Position numbers and translations under genes: made by a program. Below, piece by piece: positions 1 to 5,966 of a DNA stretch of 12,306 bases. The stretch is from Anaerolineales bacterium (lineage in GTDB: Bacteria; Chloroflexota; Anaerolineae; Anaerolineales; E44-bin32). The notes under the pieces are model-generated. The model searched no databases, was not told the DNA's origin, and worked only from the letters and a program-made list of their open reading frames with translations. How positions within the stretch are numbered: the first letter of the stretch is position 1; every line of letters begins with the position of its first letter. The stretch covers positions 69,076 to 81,381 of the forward strand of contig WVZH01000480.1 of NCBI GenBank assembly GCA_011772595.1, given 5' to 3'.

Positions 1-1073
1 CAACCTGGGCTTTCGATCGCAGCTCCAGCACGGATGAAGACATCTAAATACCCTGCCATCATCGCATCCAAGTAGACTTGAGACGACGCGGGGATGACAA
101 TCATGCGCACGCCCTCCGCCAGGCGTTCTCCTTCGAGGACGCTCGCCGCTACTGCCATGTCTTCCAGCCGACCGTTCGTACACGTGCCAAGAAAGGTTTG
201 GTCGATGCGCTTTCCCTGGACCTGTGATAAGGGCATCACGTTGTCCACGGTGTGTGGGCATGCGATCATCGGCTCCAGATCTGCGGCGTTGTATTCTACG
301 GTTTGTGTGTAAATCGCATCCGGGTCTGGGTACAGCGCCTCATAGGGTCGCTTGGCCCTGTCTTTAAGGAATTCAAAGACAGAGCGGTCTGGGGAGAGGT
401 AGCTGTTCTTGGCGCCCATCTCAGCCATCATGTTGGGTAGCACAGCGCGTTCTGCCAGGTTGAGGGATTCGATCGCCTCGCCATGCCACTCTACGGAGCG
501 ATAAAGCCCGCCGTCTGCACCGAGGTCCCGGATGACTTTTAGCGCCAGGTCCTTGGCGTATACACCTGAGGGGAGTCGACCATGCACGATGATTTTCATA
601 CTTTCGGGTACTCGCAGCCATAGGCTTCCGATCGCCCAGACAGACGCCATCTCACTACGTCCGATTCCTGCGCCAAATGCCCCCATCACACCTGCGTGAG
701 GGGTGTGAGAGTCCGATCCAAGCACCACTTCACCAGGCAAGGCCAGGCCCTCTTCGACAAGCACCTGGTGGCATATCCCTCGACCGACTTCGAAGAAATG
801 TGGGATGCATTGATCGCGGACAAAATCCCGAATGACGCGGTGATTTTCGGCGTGCTTTGTGGTCGGCGCAGGTGCAGCGTGGTCGAGAAAGACGGCGTGC
901 ATCTCCGGTCTGAAAACTTGATCACCACCCATCTCCTTGAAGATCCCATAGATGGGAGCCGTGTTGTCGTGCGAGAGAGCAACATCCGGCGTTATCTCTA
1001 CAATCTGACCGGGTACGACCTCCTTTAGGCCCGCCTTCTTTGCCAACACTTTTTCCGCAAACGTCCGCCCCAT
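1..1073 (-). CDS. Aconitase / 3-isopropylmalate dehydratase large subunit family protein, 3' end missing
   Basis: The minus-strand reading frame is open from ATG at 1073 to the window edge, about 357 codons, so the C-terminus lies outside. The start [10 protein letters not shown], the segment [10 protein letters not shown] and the segment [11 protein letters not shown] (about residues 293-303) are hallmarks of the aconitase/LeuC superfamily. The Cys in CTNGR is the first of three [4Fe-4S] ligands; the CxxC pair would lie about 60 residues further on, outside the window. The position of that Cys fits the short (about 420-residue) LeuC-like class that pairs with a separate small subunit, not the long single-chain AcnA/AcnB. 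Such enzymes isomerise isopropylmalate, homocitrate or citrate. The neighbouring citrate-cleavage genes favour citrate/isocitrate here, which is inference. ATG 1073 is preceded by the purine-rich GAGGAGAGAGG. It is the last gene visible in the minus-strand block, 111 bases after the HD gene. Confidence 0.88.
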   Translation of the reverse strand, partial: MGRTFAEKVLAKKAGLKEVVPGQIVEITPDVALSHDNTAPIYGIFKEMGGDQVFRPEMHAVFLDHAAPAPTTKHAENHRVIRDFVRDQCIPHFFEVGRGICHQVLVEEGLALPGEVVLGSDSHTPHAGVMGAFGAGIGRSEMASVWAIGSLWLRVPESMKIIVHGRLPSGVYAKDLALKVIRDLGADGGLYRSVEWHGEAIESLNLAERAVLPNMMAEMGAKNSYLSPDRSVFEFLKDRAKRPYEALYPDPDAIYTQTVEYNAADLEPMIACPHTVDNVMPLSQVQGKRIDQTFLGTCTNGRLEDMAVAASVLEGERLAEGVRMIVIPASSQVYLDAMMAGYLDVFIRAGAAIESPG

Positions 1074-1145
1074 CCTCTCTCCTCTATTCGATCAAACCCA
1101 TAGATCCCAAATCCATGCTCCCCAATCCCTTTTTACAAGATCCCC

Positions 1146-1183
1146 AAGTGCCTAAGTGCCCAAGTGTCCAAGCGCCTAAGTAC
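1146..1183. repeat. Short tandem repeat, 8-base unit AAGTGCCY, about 4.7 copies
   Basis: Four consecutive octamers (aagtgcct, aagtgccc, aagtgtcc, aagcgcct) are followed by a partial fifth (aagtac). They sit in the 111-base gap between the HD gene and the aconitase gene, ending next to the HD stop codon. The copies differ by one or two bases. No long stem-loop is evident, so it does not look like a terminator. It may be a slippage-prone spacer. Confidence 0.75.
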
Positions 1184-1184
1184 T

Positions 1185-1724
1185 TCATCCCTTGTACTTG
1201 GTCAACTCAAAATCCGTAAAATCCGCATGGTGGAAGATAATCGCTTCGGGGCGGCGCTTGAATTTGTCGCCCTCCCAGGAATGCGTTGCTACGATGTGCA
1301 TCACAGCTTCGGGGATGTCGTGTTTGAAACACAAACCCACGCCTGTGAAAGGGTGACGCATATATTGGTACATACTTGCCCAATGGTACTCGCCATCTTG
1401 CTCACGGAATTCGATCAGCTTCCCCACATCGGCCAGTAGCGCTCCGGCAACAAGTGTGTCGCGATCGATATCGTACCGATCCGGGTAAGCTTCTTTCAGA
1501 ACATGCTCCATAGCGATGCAAAGGCGGCAGACGACGCTCACGTGCTGCGGAAAGGAGATATCGACGTCTTCGACCAGGAGAGTGTAAGGTAATTTCTGGA
1601 GGTCTTTGAGACTCCAGCCACCGATTTGCAAGGCTTCCTCCCAGACAGCCAGAACGCTTGCTCTCAAGTCTTCATCACGGATTTCGTTGAATTCGGGGAT
1701 CAAATCTGATAGTTCACTTGACAT
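1185..1724 (-). CDS. HD-superfamily protein with altered HD motif (179 aa)
   Basis: This small soluble protein resembles HD-domain metal-dependent phosphohydrolases. In order it shows His61 (FPQHVSVV), the segment LLADVGKL (96-103), His124 (RHPFTGV), His148 (THSWEGD), and His165/His166 with Asp168 (HHADF). In most family members the second motif is HD, as in LLHDIGK; here residue 98 is Ala and only Asp99 and Lys102 remain. One metal ligand is therefore missing, and catalysis may be altered or lost. The start at 1724 is chosen because GGAGAGAG lies 5 bases upstream; an ATG 7 codons earlier lacks such a site. The gene is 76 bases after the citryl-CoA lyase-like gene and 111 bases before the aconitase gene, so it is probably co-transcribed. 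Substrate and role are unknown; a regulatory nucleotide-binding role is possible but cannot be shown. Confidence 0.8.
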   Translation of the reverse strand: MSSELSDLIPEFNEIRDEDLRASVLAVWEEALQIGGWSLKDLQKLPYTLLVEDVDISFPQHVSVVCRLCIAMEHVLKEAYPDRYDIDRDTLVAGALLADVGKLIEFREQDGEYHWASMYQYMRHPFTGVGLCFKHDIPEAVMHIVATHSWEGDKFKRRPEAIIFHHADFTDFELTKYKG

Positions 1725-1800
1725 CGATCTCTCTCCATACACCATTTCGAGGCTATTGCCGGGTTTCTCTCAAAGCGAACCTTCAACGTGGCCTATTTTC

Positions 1801-2577
1801 TCAATCCACCGACCGCGCTGGTGGTCCGTCGTATTCGTGCTCTGTTGGATCAATGATGCGCATTGCGCGCTCTCTTGTTTGCTCCTCGTGAACGTGGGCC
1901 ACAAGGCCGGGCACACGCGCCATGATGAAGAAAGCGTTGGCCAACTCGCGTGGCAGTTTCAGGTCGACCAGCAGGGCGGCGATGGCACCATCGACGTTTA
2001 TCGGTAATTCCTTGCCTGCGGAGGTGAAAGCTTGATGGATGGCGCGCATCATAGCCACCCCACTATTCGCTACGCCGAGTTCTTCAGCGAGTCTGAAGAG
2101 CTTTCTCGTGCGAGGATCGTCACGATGGATGCGGTGACCGAGTCCGGCAATACGTTTCTTGGCTTGCCTGTATTCGGCAACCAAGTCTGCGGCCACGCGA
2201 TCTAAGTTGCTCTCAGAAGCGGCTGCGCGCTGCAGACCCTCTTCAAGAACCCCCATGCAGTCGAAAATCGCCGCCCCGTGGTATCGATTGATCGAGAGAA
2301 TTCCGGCAGCAATAGCGGCGTTGAGGGGTGCGCCTGTTGACGCTGCGGTGCGCGCGGCTAATGCGGACGGTGGTGTCGCGCCGTGATCAATGGATGAGAC
2401 CAGCATGGCATCGAGTAGGCGTGCGATTTTTGGAGGTGGGAGCTCGCCGGTTAGGGCAAGGAAAATCGCCTCTGCAAAGGTTACGCGTCCCATTAGTTCA
2501 TCGATACGGTAGCCGCGCAAACGCACTTCGTTGGGCTGAATCTTGGTGACTGAAGTTTTCCAGCTCGTTTTGCTCAT
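1801..2577 (-). CDS. ccl: Citryl-CoA lyase / citrate synthase-family protein (258 aa)
   Basis: The protein belongs to the citrate synthase superfamily but has the short length (about 260 residues) of stand-alone citryl-CoA lyases and of the C-terminal domain of ATP-citrate lyase; normal citrate synthases are 370-430 residues. The three catalytic positions are visible: His100 (NRYHGAA), His148 in GLGHRIHRDDPRT, and Asp196 in INVDGAIAAL. The tail ARVPGLVAHVHEE (220-232) is typical of the citryl-CoA lyase/ACL-C branch. The expected reaction is cleavage of citryl-CoA to acetyl-CoA and oxaloacetate, or condensation in reverse. The ATG overlaps the stop of the upstream synthetase alpha gene by four bases (ATGA), so the two are translationally coupled. 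That coupling supports a combined citrate-cleaving function. Other acyl-CoA substrates, such as methylcitryl-CoA, cannot be excluded. Confidence 0.85.
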   Translation of the reverse strand: MSKTSWKTSVTKIQPNEVRLRGYRIDELMGRVTFAEAIFLALTGELPPPKIARLLDAMLVSSIDHGATPPSALAARTAASTGAPLNAAIAAGILSINRYHGAAIFDCMGVLEEGLQRAAASESNLDRVAADLVAEYRQAKKRIAGLGHRIHRDDPRTRKLFRLAEELGVANSGVAMMRAIHQAFTSAGKELPINVDGAIAALLVDLKLPRELANAFFIMARVPGLVAHVHEEQTRERAMRIIDPTEHEYDGPPARSVD

Positions 2578-3485
2578 GGGAGGATTCCGTGTTCTCTGAG
2601 GACGGATTTCGTCGTTTGAGGTAGCGCGCCGAAAGCGTCCACGACTGTCACACCCGCTTCTCGCAGGCGTTCAACTTTTCCTTCGTGAGTACCACGACCG
2701 CCTTCGATGATCGCCCCGGCGTGGCTAAATCGGGTACCGCTCTTGGCCGCCTTGCCGCCGATGAACGCCACGATGGGTTTCGTGATCTCTCCAGATACGA
2801 CCAGATCAGCCACACTTTCTTCTTGGCTTCCACCAATCTCCCCAAACATTACGATGGCTTGCGTCTCGTCGTCTGATTCGAACTCTCTTACGACTTCAGG
2901 GAGTGGCATCCCGACGACGACGTCACCACCAACGTGGACAAGGGTTGAGGCGCCAATTCCAACCTGTGCCAAATAATACGCCATCGATGATGTTATCCCG
3001 CCCGAGCGGGAACAGATGCCGACAGGACCAGGGAAAAACCAGGAACGCGCCGACACCGCTCTCCCTCCTATCATCCCCAACACAGCTTTGTCTGGCGAAA
3101 GAACACCCAGCGTGTTTGGACCAACGAAGCGAGCCCCGGCTCGCCGGGCAGCTTCCGCGACCTCGAGCACATCGTAGATCGGGACTCTGTCTGGGACGAT
3201 CACGAGCAAGTGAATTCCAGCGTCGATCGCCTCTAGCGCTGCGCCTTTGACGAGTGGAGCGGGGATGAATAGGACGCTAATGTCAATCGCTCCGACATTT
3301 TCCCGGGCTTCCAGTATGGTATCGAACACGGGGATGTCTTCAACTTTCTGCCCGCCTTTTCCTGGAGTCACGCCAGCGATGACCTGGGTTCCGTACTCCT
3401 TCATCAGACGGGTGCGTGATCGTCCCTCGCGTCCGGTAATGCCTTGGACGAGCACCTTCTTCGTTTCATCGATGAGTATGGACAT
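2574..3485 (-). CDS. sucD: Succinyl-CoA/citryl-CoA synthetase alpha-like subunit (303 aa)
   Basis: This is an ADP-forming acyl-CoA synthetase alpha subunit. An N-terminal CoA-binding Rossmann domain (VLVQGITGREG, residues 11-21; VGPNTLGVLSP, 121-131) is followed by a ligase domain with CSRSGGITSS (158-167) and MFGEIGG (213-219). The phosphohistidine loop SHAGAIIEGGRGT is at 254-266, with His255 the residue expected to be phosphorylated. Length and motifs match SucD. Citryl-CoA synthetase small subunits (CcsB) are homologous and cannot be separated from SucD by eye. The tight link to a citryl-CoA lyase-like gene raises the chance that citrate, not succinate, is the substrate. It starts 35 bases after the beta-like gene, with GGAG just upstream of the ATG. 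A malate-CoA ligase function is a less favoured alternative. Confidence 0.88.
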   Translation of the reverse strand: MSILIDETKKVLVQGITGREGRSRTRLMKEYGTQVIAGVTPGKGGQKVEDIPVFDTILEARENVGAIDISVLFIPAPLVKGAALEAIDAGIHLLVIVPDRVPIYDVLEVAEAARRAGARFVGPNTLGVLSPDKAVLGMIGGRAVSARSWFFPGPVGICSRSGGITSSMAYYLAQVGIGASTLVHVGGDVVVGMPLPEVVREFESDDETQAIVMFGEIGGSQEESVADLVVSGEITKPIVAFIGGKAAKSGTRFSHAGAIIEGGRGTHEGKVERLREAGVTVVDAFGALPQTTKSVLREHGILP

Positions 3486-3520
3486 GTCGGCTCCGAGCTA
3501 CTTCGACAGGGATGGTTCGT

Positions 3521-5065
3521 TTATGAGATAAAAGCAAGTTCATCAAGTCCTGGAATTGGCAGCGCGACGAAACCGCCGCGTTCGCCTTCAAAGTAGCATT
3601 CGATATCGCACGCCAAGCACTCGGTGCAACCACCTTTCTTGGCTTGTTCAAGGGAGATGTTCAACACGGGCACATCGTCCTTGAGTTCGAGGATCTGCGG
3701 CACGCAGCTCTCGACGCAAAACTTCGTGGCGCACTCCTTGCAGACACTGTGATCGAGTGTCACCATGCCACCTGTGACAGTCTCAAAGCGGTAGGGCTCT
3801 TGAGGCTCTGGCTTCGTACGGCCAGGTGGTTCGTCGTTTCGTGGTTTGTGAGCCTTGATCAATTCGTTCAGTCTTTCAGCACAGAACTCAGGGGCATTGT
3901 CTTTTCCGTATCCCTCGACTGGTGCAGGGATGGCTTCGGTTGCACGCGCAAGAATCTCGATGGCCCGTTCCTCAGCGTTCCCCCCGAGCCGTATGATGGC
4001 GGGTACGGTGAGAGGCACCTCCAGAAAAGCTTTGACGAGGCCGCGCGCACTATGAAACTGCTCTTGCGAAGCCACACCAGATCCAGATGCGAAGTAGCCA
4101 TCGATGCCTTTCTGTGCCAGGATGATACGTGCAGCTCGGTAAACCTTAGAGGCGGGAGGGTTGCCAGAAGTGTCCACATAGTTGGCGAGGGTATAGCCTT
4201 GATTCAGAACGGCGTCCATGCTCATCATCGATCCGCCGCCGCCGGCGCCGTGGAATCCAATGACACCTTCTCCGGACTTGAATTCTTCCTTTAATTGAAT
4301 GAAGTAGAATGTCCCACGGTAGTCGTTTTTTTCAACTTCCCAAGCGATTCTTTCTAATGGGGTGGGAGGTCGGTCGAACTCGCGAGCGATTTCGATCCCC
4401 AATTCCGGATGGCGGTAGACGGCATAATCGTCTAATGTGATGCGGCAATCGACCGCAACGAGCTCACCATCAGTGGTGAGTGCCAGTGGGTTGATCTCGG
4501 CGACGCGGGCATCATAGCGGTGGGCCACTGCGTATAGCCGAACTAGTAGGGTGGCGAGTTTGAGCTGTAGCTTACCGTGCAGATCCGTTTTGCGTACAAG
4601 GTCTCGAGCTTGATGGTCTAGAAGAGCGCTACGAATGTCGATGGTACGTCGGGCGACTGCATCTGGATGCTCCTGAACGATTTGCTCGATCCCTGTGCCG
4701 CCAATACGACTGAAGATTATTAACGGTGCCTGCGCCTGGTCGTCGATAATGACGCTTGCGAAAAATTCACGCTCGATCTCCAGACGTTCTTCAACCAGGA
4801 CTGTGTCGACGGAGAAGCCATCAATCTTCGTACCCAGGATGTCATCCGCAGCTTGGAAGGCCTGCTCGGGTGTATCTGCGAAACGGATGGCTCCCAATCC
4901 GGCCCTGCCAGTGACCCAAGCCTGAGCCTTGACAACAACGCTATCGCCAATCTCCTCAGCGACTGCCTTGGCCTCCTTGGGCGAGTTCGCAGGACCACCC
5001 CTGGGGATGGGTATTTGCGCGTCTCTAAGCAGTGCCTTTCCTTGGTATTCATGCAGGCGGGCCAT
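3521..5065 (-). CDS. sucC: Succinyl-CoA/citryl-CoA synthetase beta-like subunit fused to a C-terminal 2x[4Fe-4S]-type ferredoxin domain (514 aa)
   Basis: Residues 1-235 form an ATP-grasp domain: MARLHEYQGKALL at the start, VAEINPLAL (188-196) with Glu190 and Asn192 as predicted Mg ligands, and Asp206 in the next strand. Residues 250-405 form the C-terminal CoA-ligase domain, with the glycine-rich GFHGAGGGGSM (270-280) and IIRLGGNAEER (357-367). The SucC part thus matches the usual length of about 390-400 residues. It is followed by a Pro/charged linker (about 406-427) and an extra domain with two cysteine groups: Cys442, 445, 450, 454 and Cys480, 483, 486, 490. This spacing suits a two-cluster ferredoxin and loosely resembles FixX-type ferredoxins. 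The frame is continuous, so this is a true fusion. Standard SucC, CcsA and ATP-citrate lyase lack such a tail as far as I know. AAGGGG lies 5 bases before the start. This is the first gene of the minus-strand block, 35 bases before its alpha partner. Possible roles of the tail are redox control or docking to an electron carrier; both are inference. Confidence 0.88.
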   Translation of the reverse strand: MARLHEYQGKALLRDAQIPIPRGGPANSPKEAKAVAEEIGDSVVVKAQAWVTGRAGLGAIRFADTPEQAFQAADDILGTKIDGFSVDTVLVEERLEIEREFFASVIIDDQAQAPLIIFSRIGGTGIEQIVQEHPDAVARRTIDIRSALLDHQARDLVRKTDLHGKLQLKLATLLVRLYAVAHRYDARVAEINPLALTTDGELVAVDCRITLDDYAVYRHPELGIEIAREFDRPPTPLERIAWEVEKNDYRGTFYFIQLKEEFKSGEGVIGFHGAGGGGSMMSMDAVLNQGYTLANYVDTSGNPPASKVYRAARIILAQKGIDGYFASGSGVASQEQFHSARGLVKAFLEVPLTVPAIIRLGGNAEERAIEILARATEAIPAPVEGYGKDNAPEFCAERLNELIKAHKPRNDEPPGRTKPEPQEPYRFETVTGGMVTLDHSVCKECATKFCVESCVPQILELKDDVPVLNISLEQAKKGGCTECLACDIECYFEGERGGFVALPIPGLDELAFIS

Positions 5066-5225
5066 CGGTACCCCTTGTTCGTTCGATTGTTCGAAGCTGG
5101 AGCAAGGATGGAAATGTTACATGCTGTCTAGAATGAAAAACATGGGCACACACCAGCGTTTCGCCGGCATGGACGCCCAAGCATGCTCCTCCTCGCGCAC
5201 GTTTTCTTAATACCCATCCGATGAT

Positions 5226-5238
5226 TCACGGCCCGTGA
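5226..5238. promoter_or_regulatory. Inverted repeat TCACGGCCCGTGA, possible operator
   Basis: A perfect 6-base inverted repeat has a single central base (TCACGG-C-CCGTGA). It lies 10 bases upstream of the A/T-rich ATTATAC (5249-5255), which resembles a -10 box, and 32 bases before the ribosome binding site of the small ORF at 5280. It would thus sit at about the -35 position of a plus-strand promoter and could bind a dimeric regulator. No family can be assigned. Confidence 0.35.
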
Positions 5239-5279
5239 GATCGACGCGATTATACCTGCCTAAAAGGTTAGGAGCAATC

Positions 5280-5438
5280 ATGGCTCGGGGAGATTCATGG
5301 TGTACAGAGTTCATTCGGGTGGGGAACAATTACTTGCCTGACATCTTGGAGCTAAACCACAACAAACTGGACGACAGCAGGGGTGTCATCCCCGCTAGTC
5401 GTCAGGTGACCGGCACTTTTAAAGTGCCGGTCACCTGA
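5280..5438 (+). CDS. Possible small protein or leader peptide (52 aa)
   Basis: This short ORF starts at an ATG with a good ribosome binding site (AGGAG, five bases upstream), and a possible -10 element lies about 25 bases before the start. The peptide begins MARGDSWCTEFIRVGNNYLP and has a balanced, protein-like composition without a signal peptide or membrane segment. I do not recognise the family. Its last 12 codons and the stop codon are made entirely by the 37-base palindrome (5402-5438), which suggests that the palindrome was inserted into the 3' end of an older ORF or that the ORF is fortuitous. It is not coupled to korD, 258 bases downstream. A leader peptide, a remnant gene or a chance ORF are all possible. 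Confidence 0.3.
   Translation: MARGDSWCTEFIRVGNNYLPDILELNHNKLDDSRGVIPASRQVTGTFKVPVT
5370..5403 (+). promoter_or_regulatory. Imperfect stem-loop next to the palindrome
   Basis: The segment can fold as GACGAC/GTCGTC (5370-5375 with 5398-5403), AGC/GCT (5376-5378 with 5394-5396) and GGGG/CCCC (5380-5383 with 5390-5393), with a six-base loop TGTCAT and one unpaired A on each side. Its right arm shares bases 5402-5403 with the start of the next palindrome, so the two full-length hairpins compete at their edges. It could be part of an attenuator or a composite terminator. Confidence 0.4.
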
Positions 5439-5443
5439 TTTTT
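5402..5443 (+). terminator. Perfect 37-base palindrome followed by five T: terminator-like or REP-like element
   Basis: The left arm TCAGGTGACCGGCACTTT (5402-5419) pairs exactly with 5421-5438 around a single T at 5420. The stem is GC-rich at its base and is followed at once by five T (5439-5443), which fits an intrinsic terminator for plus-strand transcripts entering from the left. There is no T run on the other strand. The perfection of the arms is more than a terminator needs and resembles short palindromic repeats of the REP class that spread in genomes. Only one copy is seen in this window. It also contains the stop codon of the small ORF. Confidence 0.55.
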
Positions 5444-5470
5444 GATAATAACGCATAATTTGGATGCAAT
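5442..5470 (+). promoter_or_regulatory. Weak candidate promoter for the kor-hdr operon
   Basis: TTGATA (5442-5447) and TGCAAT (5465-5470) are separated by 17 bases, a sigma70-like arrangement with imperfect boxes. It starts just after the palindrome and would give an untranslated leader of about 220 bases before korD. That leader contains short alternative hairpins (GGTA-CTTG-TACC at 5516-5527; GGTT/AACC at 5533-5543; CCTAC/GTAGG at 5542-5556, the last two mutually exclusive). The call is tentative. Confidence 0.2.
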
Positions 5471-5696
5471 TTGTACGTTGGTACGTGCCAAAATTCATGC
5501 CTTTCTCTGACAGACGGTACTTGTACCCTGCGGGTTTTCAACCTACATTGCGTAGGAAGCATCGTGCTTTAATTAATCTATGTCAGGCTCTAACGCTTCG
5601 ACGCGCAAATCGTTTGTCTTTGCTTTTATGGGAGGTGAAGTGTAGGATTGGTATCCTTCGCTTTCATGAGATCATCGTGCGTGTTGTGAGGGCTGC

Positions 5697-5966
5697 ATGA
5701 GAGTTTTCGCCCGTACACCACTAGATTTGGAGCAAGTGACAATCCCTCAGGGGATCGTGTATCTTATCCCCGAGCGTTGCAAGGGTTGCCGCATTTGCAT
5801 TGATTTGTGCCCGCAACAAGTGCTGCAGGTATCTTCCGGCACCAACACCAAAGGATATCATTACCCTGAAATCGCACCTGGAAAAGAGAATTCCTGTGTG
5901 TATTGCGATTTCTGCACCATGGTGTGTCCCGAGTTCGCCATCTTCACTCAGGAGGCCAGCGAGTGA
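5697..5966 (+). CDS. korD: 2-oxoacid:ferredoxin oxidoreductase delta (ferredoxin) subunit (89 aa)
   Basis: This small 2x[4Fe-4S] ferredoxin has the motifs CKGCRICIDLCP (Cys28, 31, 34, 38) and CVYCDFCTMVCP (Cys67, 70, 73, 77). It is the separate delta subunit found in four-subunit 2-oxoacid:ferredoxin oxidoreductases, passing electrons between the clusters of the beta subunit and an external ferredoxin or partner complex. Its length of about 90 residues is normal for KorD. It is the first gene of the plus-strand operon; GAGGG lies a few bases before the ATG. The 3' end overlaps korA in the sequence GTGA (5963-5966). The gene order D-A-B-C is the usual order of 2-oxoglutarate-type enzymes. Confidence 0.9.
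   Translation: MRVFARTPLDLEQVTIPQGIVYLIPERCKGCRICIDLCPQQVLQVSSGTNTKGYHYPEIAPGKENSCVYCDFCTMVCPEFAIFTQEASE

Larger units (their letters stand above)
5066..5696. promoter_or_regulatory. Divergent intergenic control region
   Basis: About 630 bases separate the start of the minus-strand citrate-cleavage block and the plus-strand kor-hdr block, so both promoters should lie here. The region contains a short inverted repeat TTCGA-TTGT-TCGAA (5082-5095) next to the sucC-like start, the 13-base inverted repeat at 5226-5238, a possible small ORF (5280-5438), two adjoining hairpins (5370-5443) and several short hairpins further right (5516-5556). I saw no tRNA, rRNA or recognisable riboswitch. Candidate -10/-35 boxes are weak, and I do not assign a sure promoter for either block. 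Confidence 0.5.

Noticed and set aside
696..1028. Plus-strand open frame of 110 codons
   Set aside because: Antisense to the aconitase-family gene, whose reading frame is unbroken here and carries conserved motifs.
1146..1183. CRISPR-like repeat array
   Set aside because: Units are 8 bases and directly adjacent without spacers; this is a simple tandem repeat.
1606..2007. Plus-strand open frame of 133 codons
   Set aside because: It spans the 3' end of the citryl-CoA lyase-like gene, the spacer and the 5' end of the HD gene in antisense; no family resemblance and no convincing ribosome binding site.
3644..4294. Plus-strand open frame of 216 codons inside the sucC-like gene
   Set aside because: It lies antisense to a gene with clear family motifs, has no recognisable domain of its own and is a by-product of the codon pattern of the real gene.
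5082..5095. Inverted repeat TTCGA-TTGT-TCGAA before the sucC-like start as operator
   Set aside because: Arms of five bases with a four-base loop are expected by chance in a region this size; noted only as part of the control region.
5464..5700. Plus-strand open frame of 78 codons just before korD
   Set aside because: Arg-rich, atypical composition, no good ribosome binding site and no recognisable motif; considered non-coding leader sequence.
5903..5962. Upstream ATG that would lengthen KorA by 20 residues
   Set aside because: The extension lies in the korD coding sequence and does not look like the family N-terminus; GTG 5963 has GGAGG at good spacing and a four-base overlap with the korD stop.
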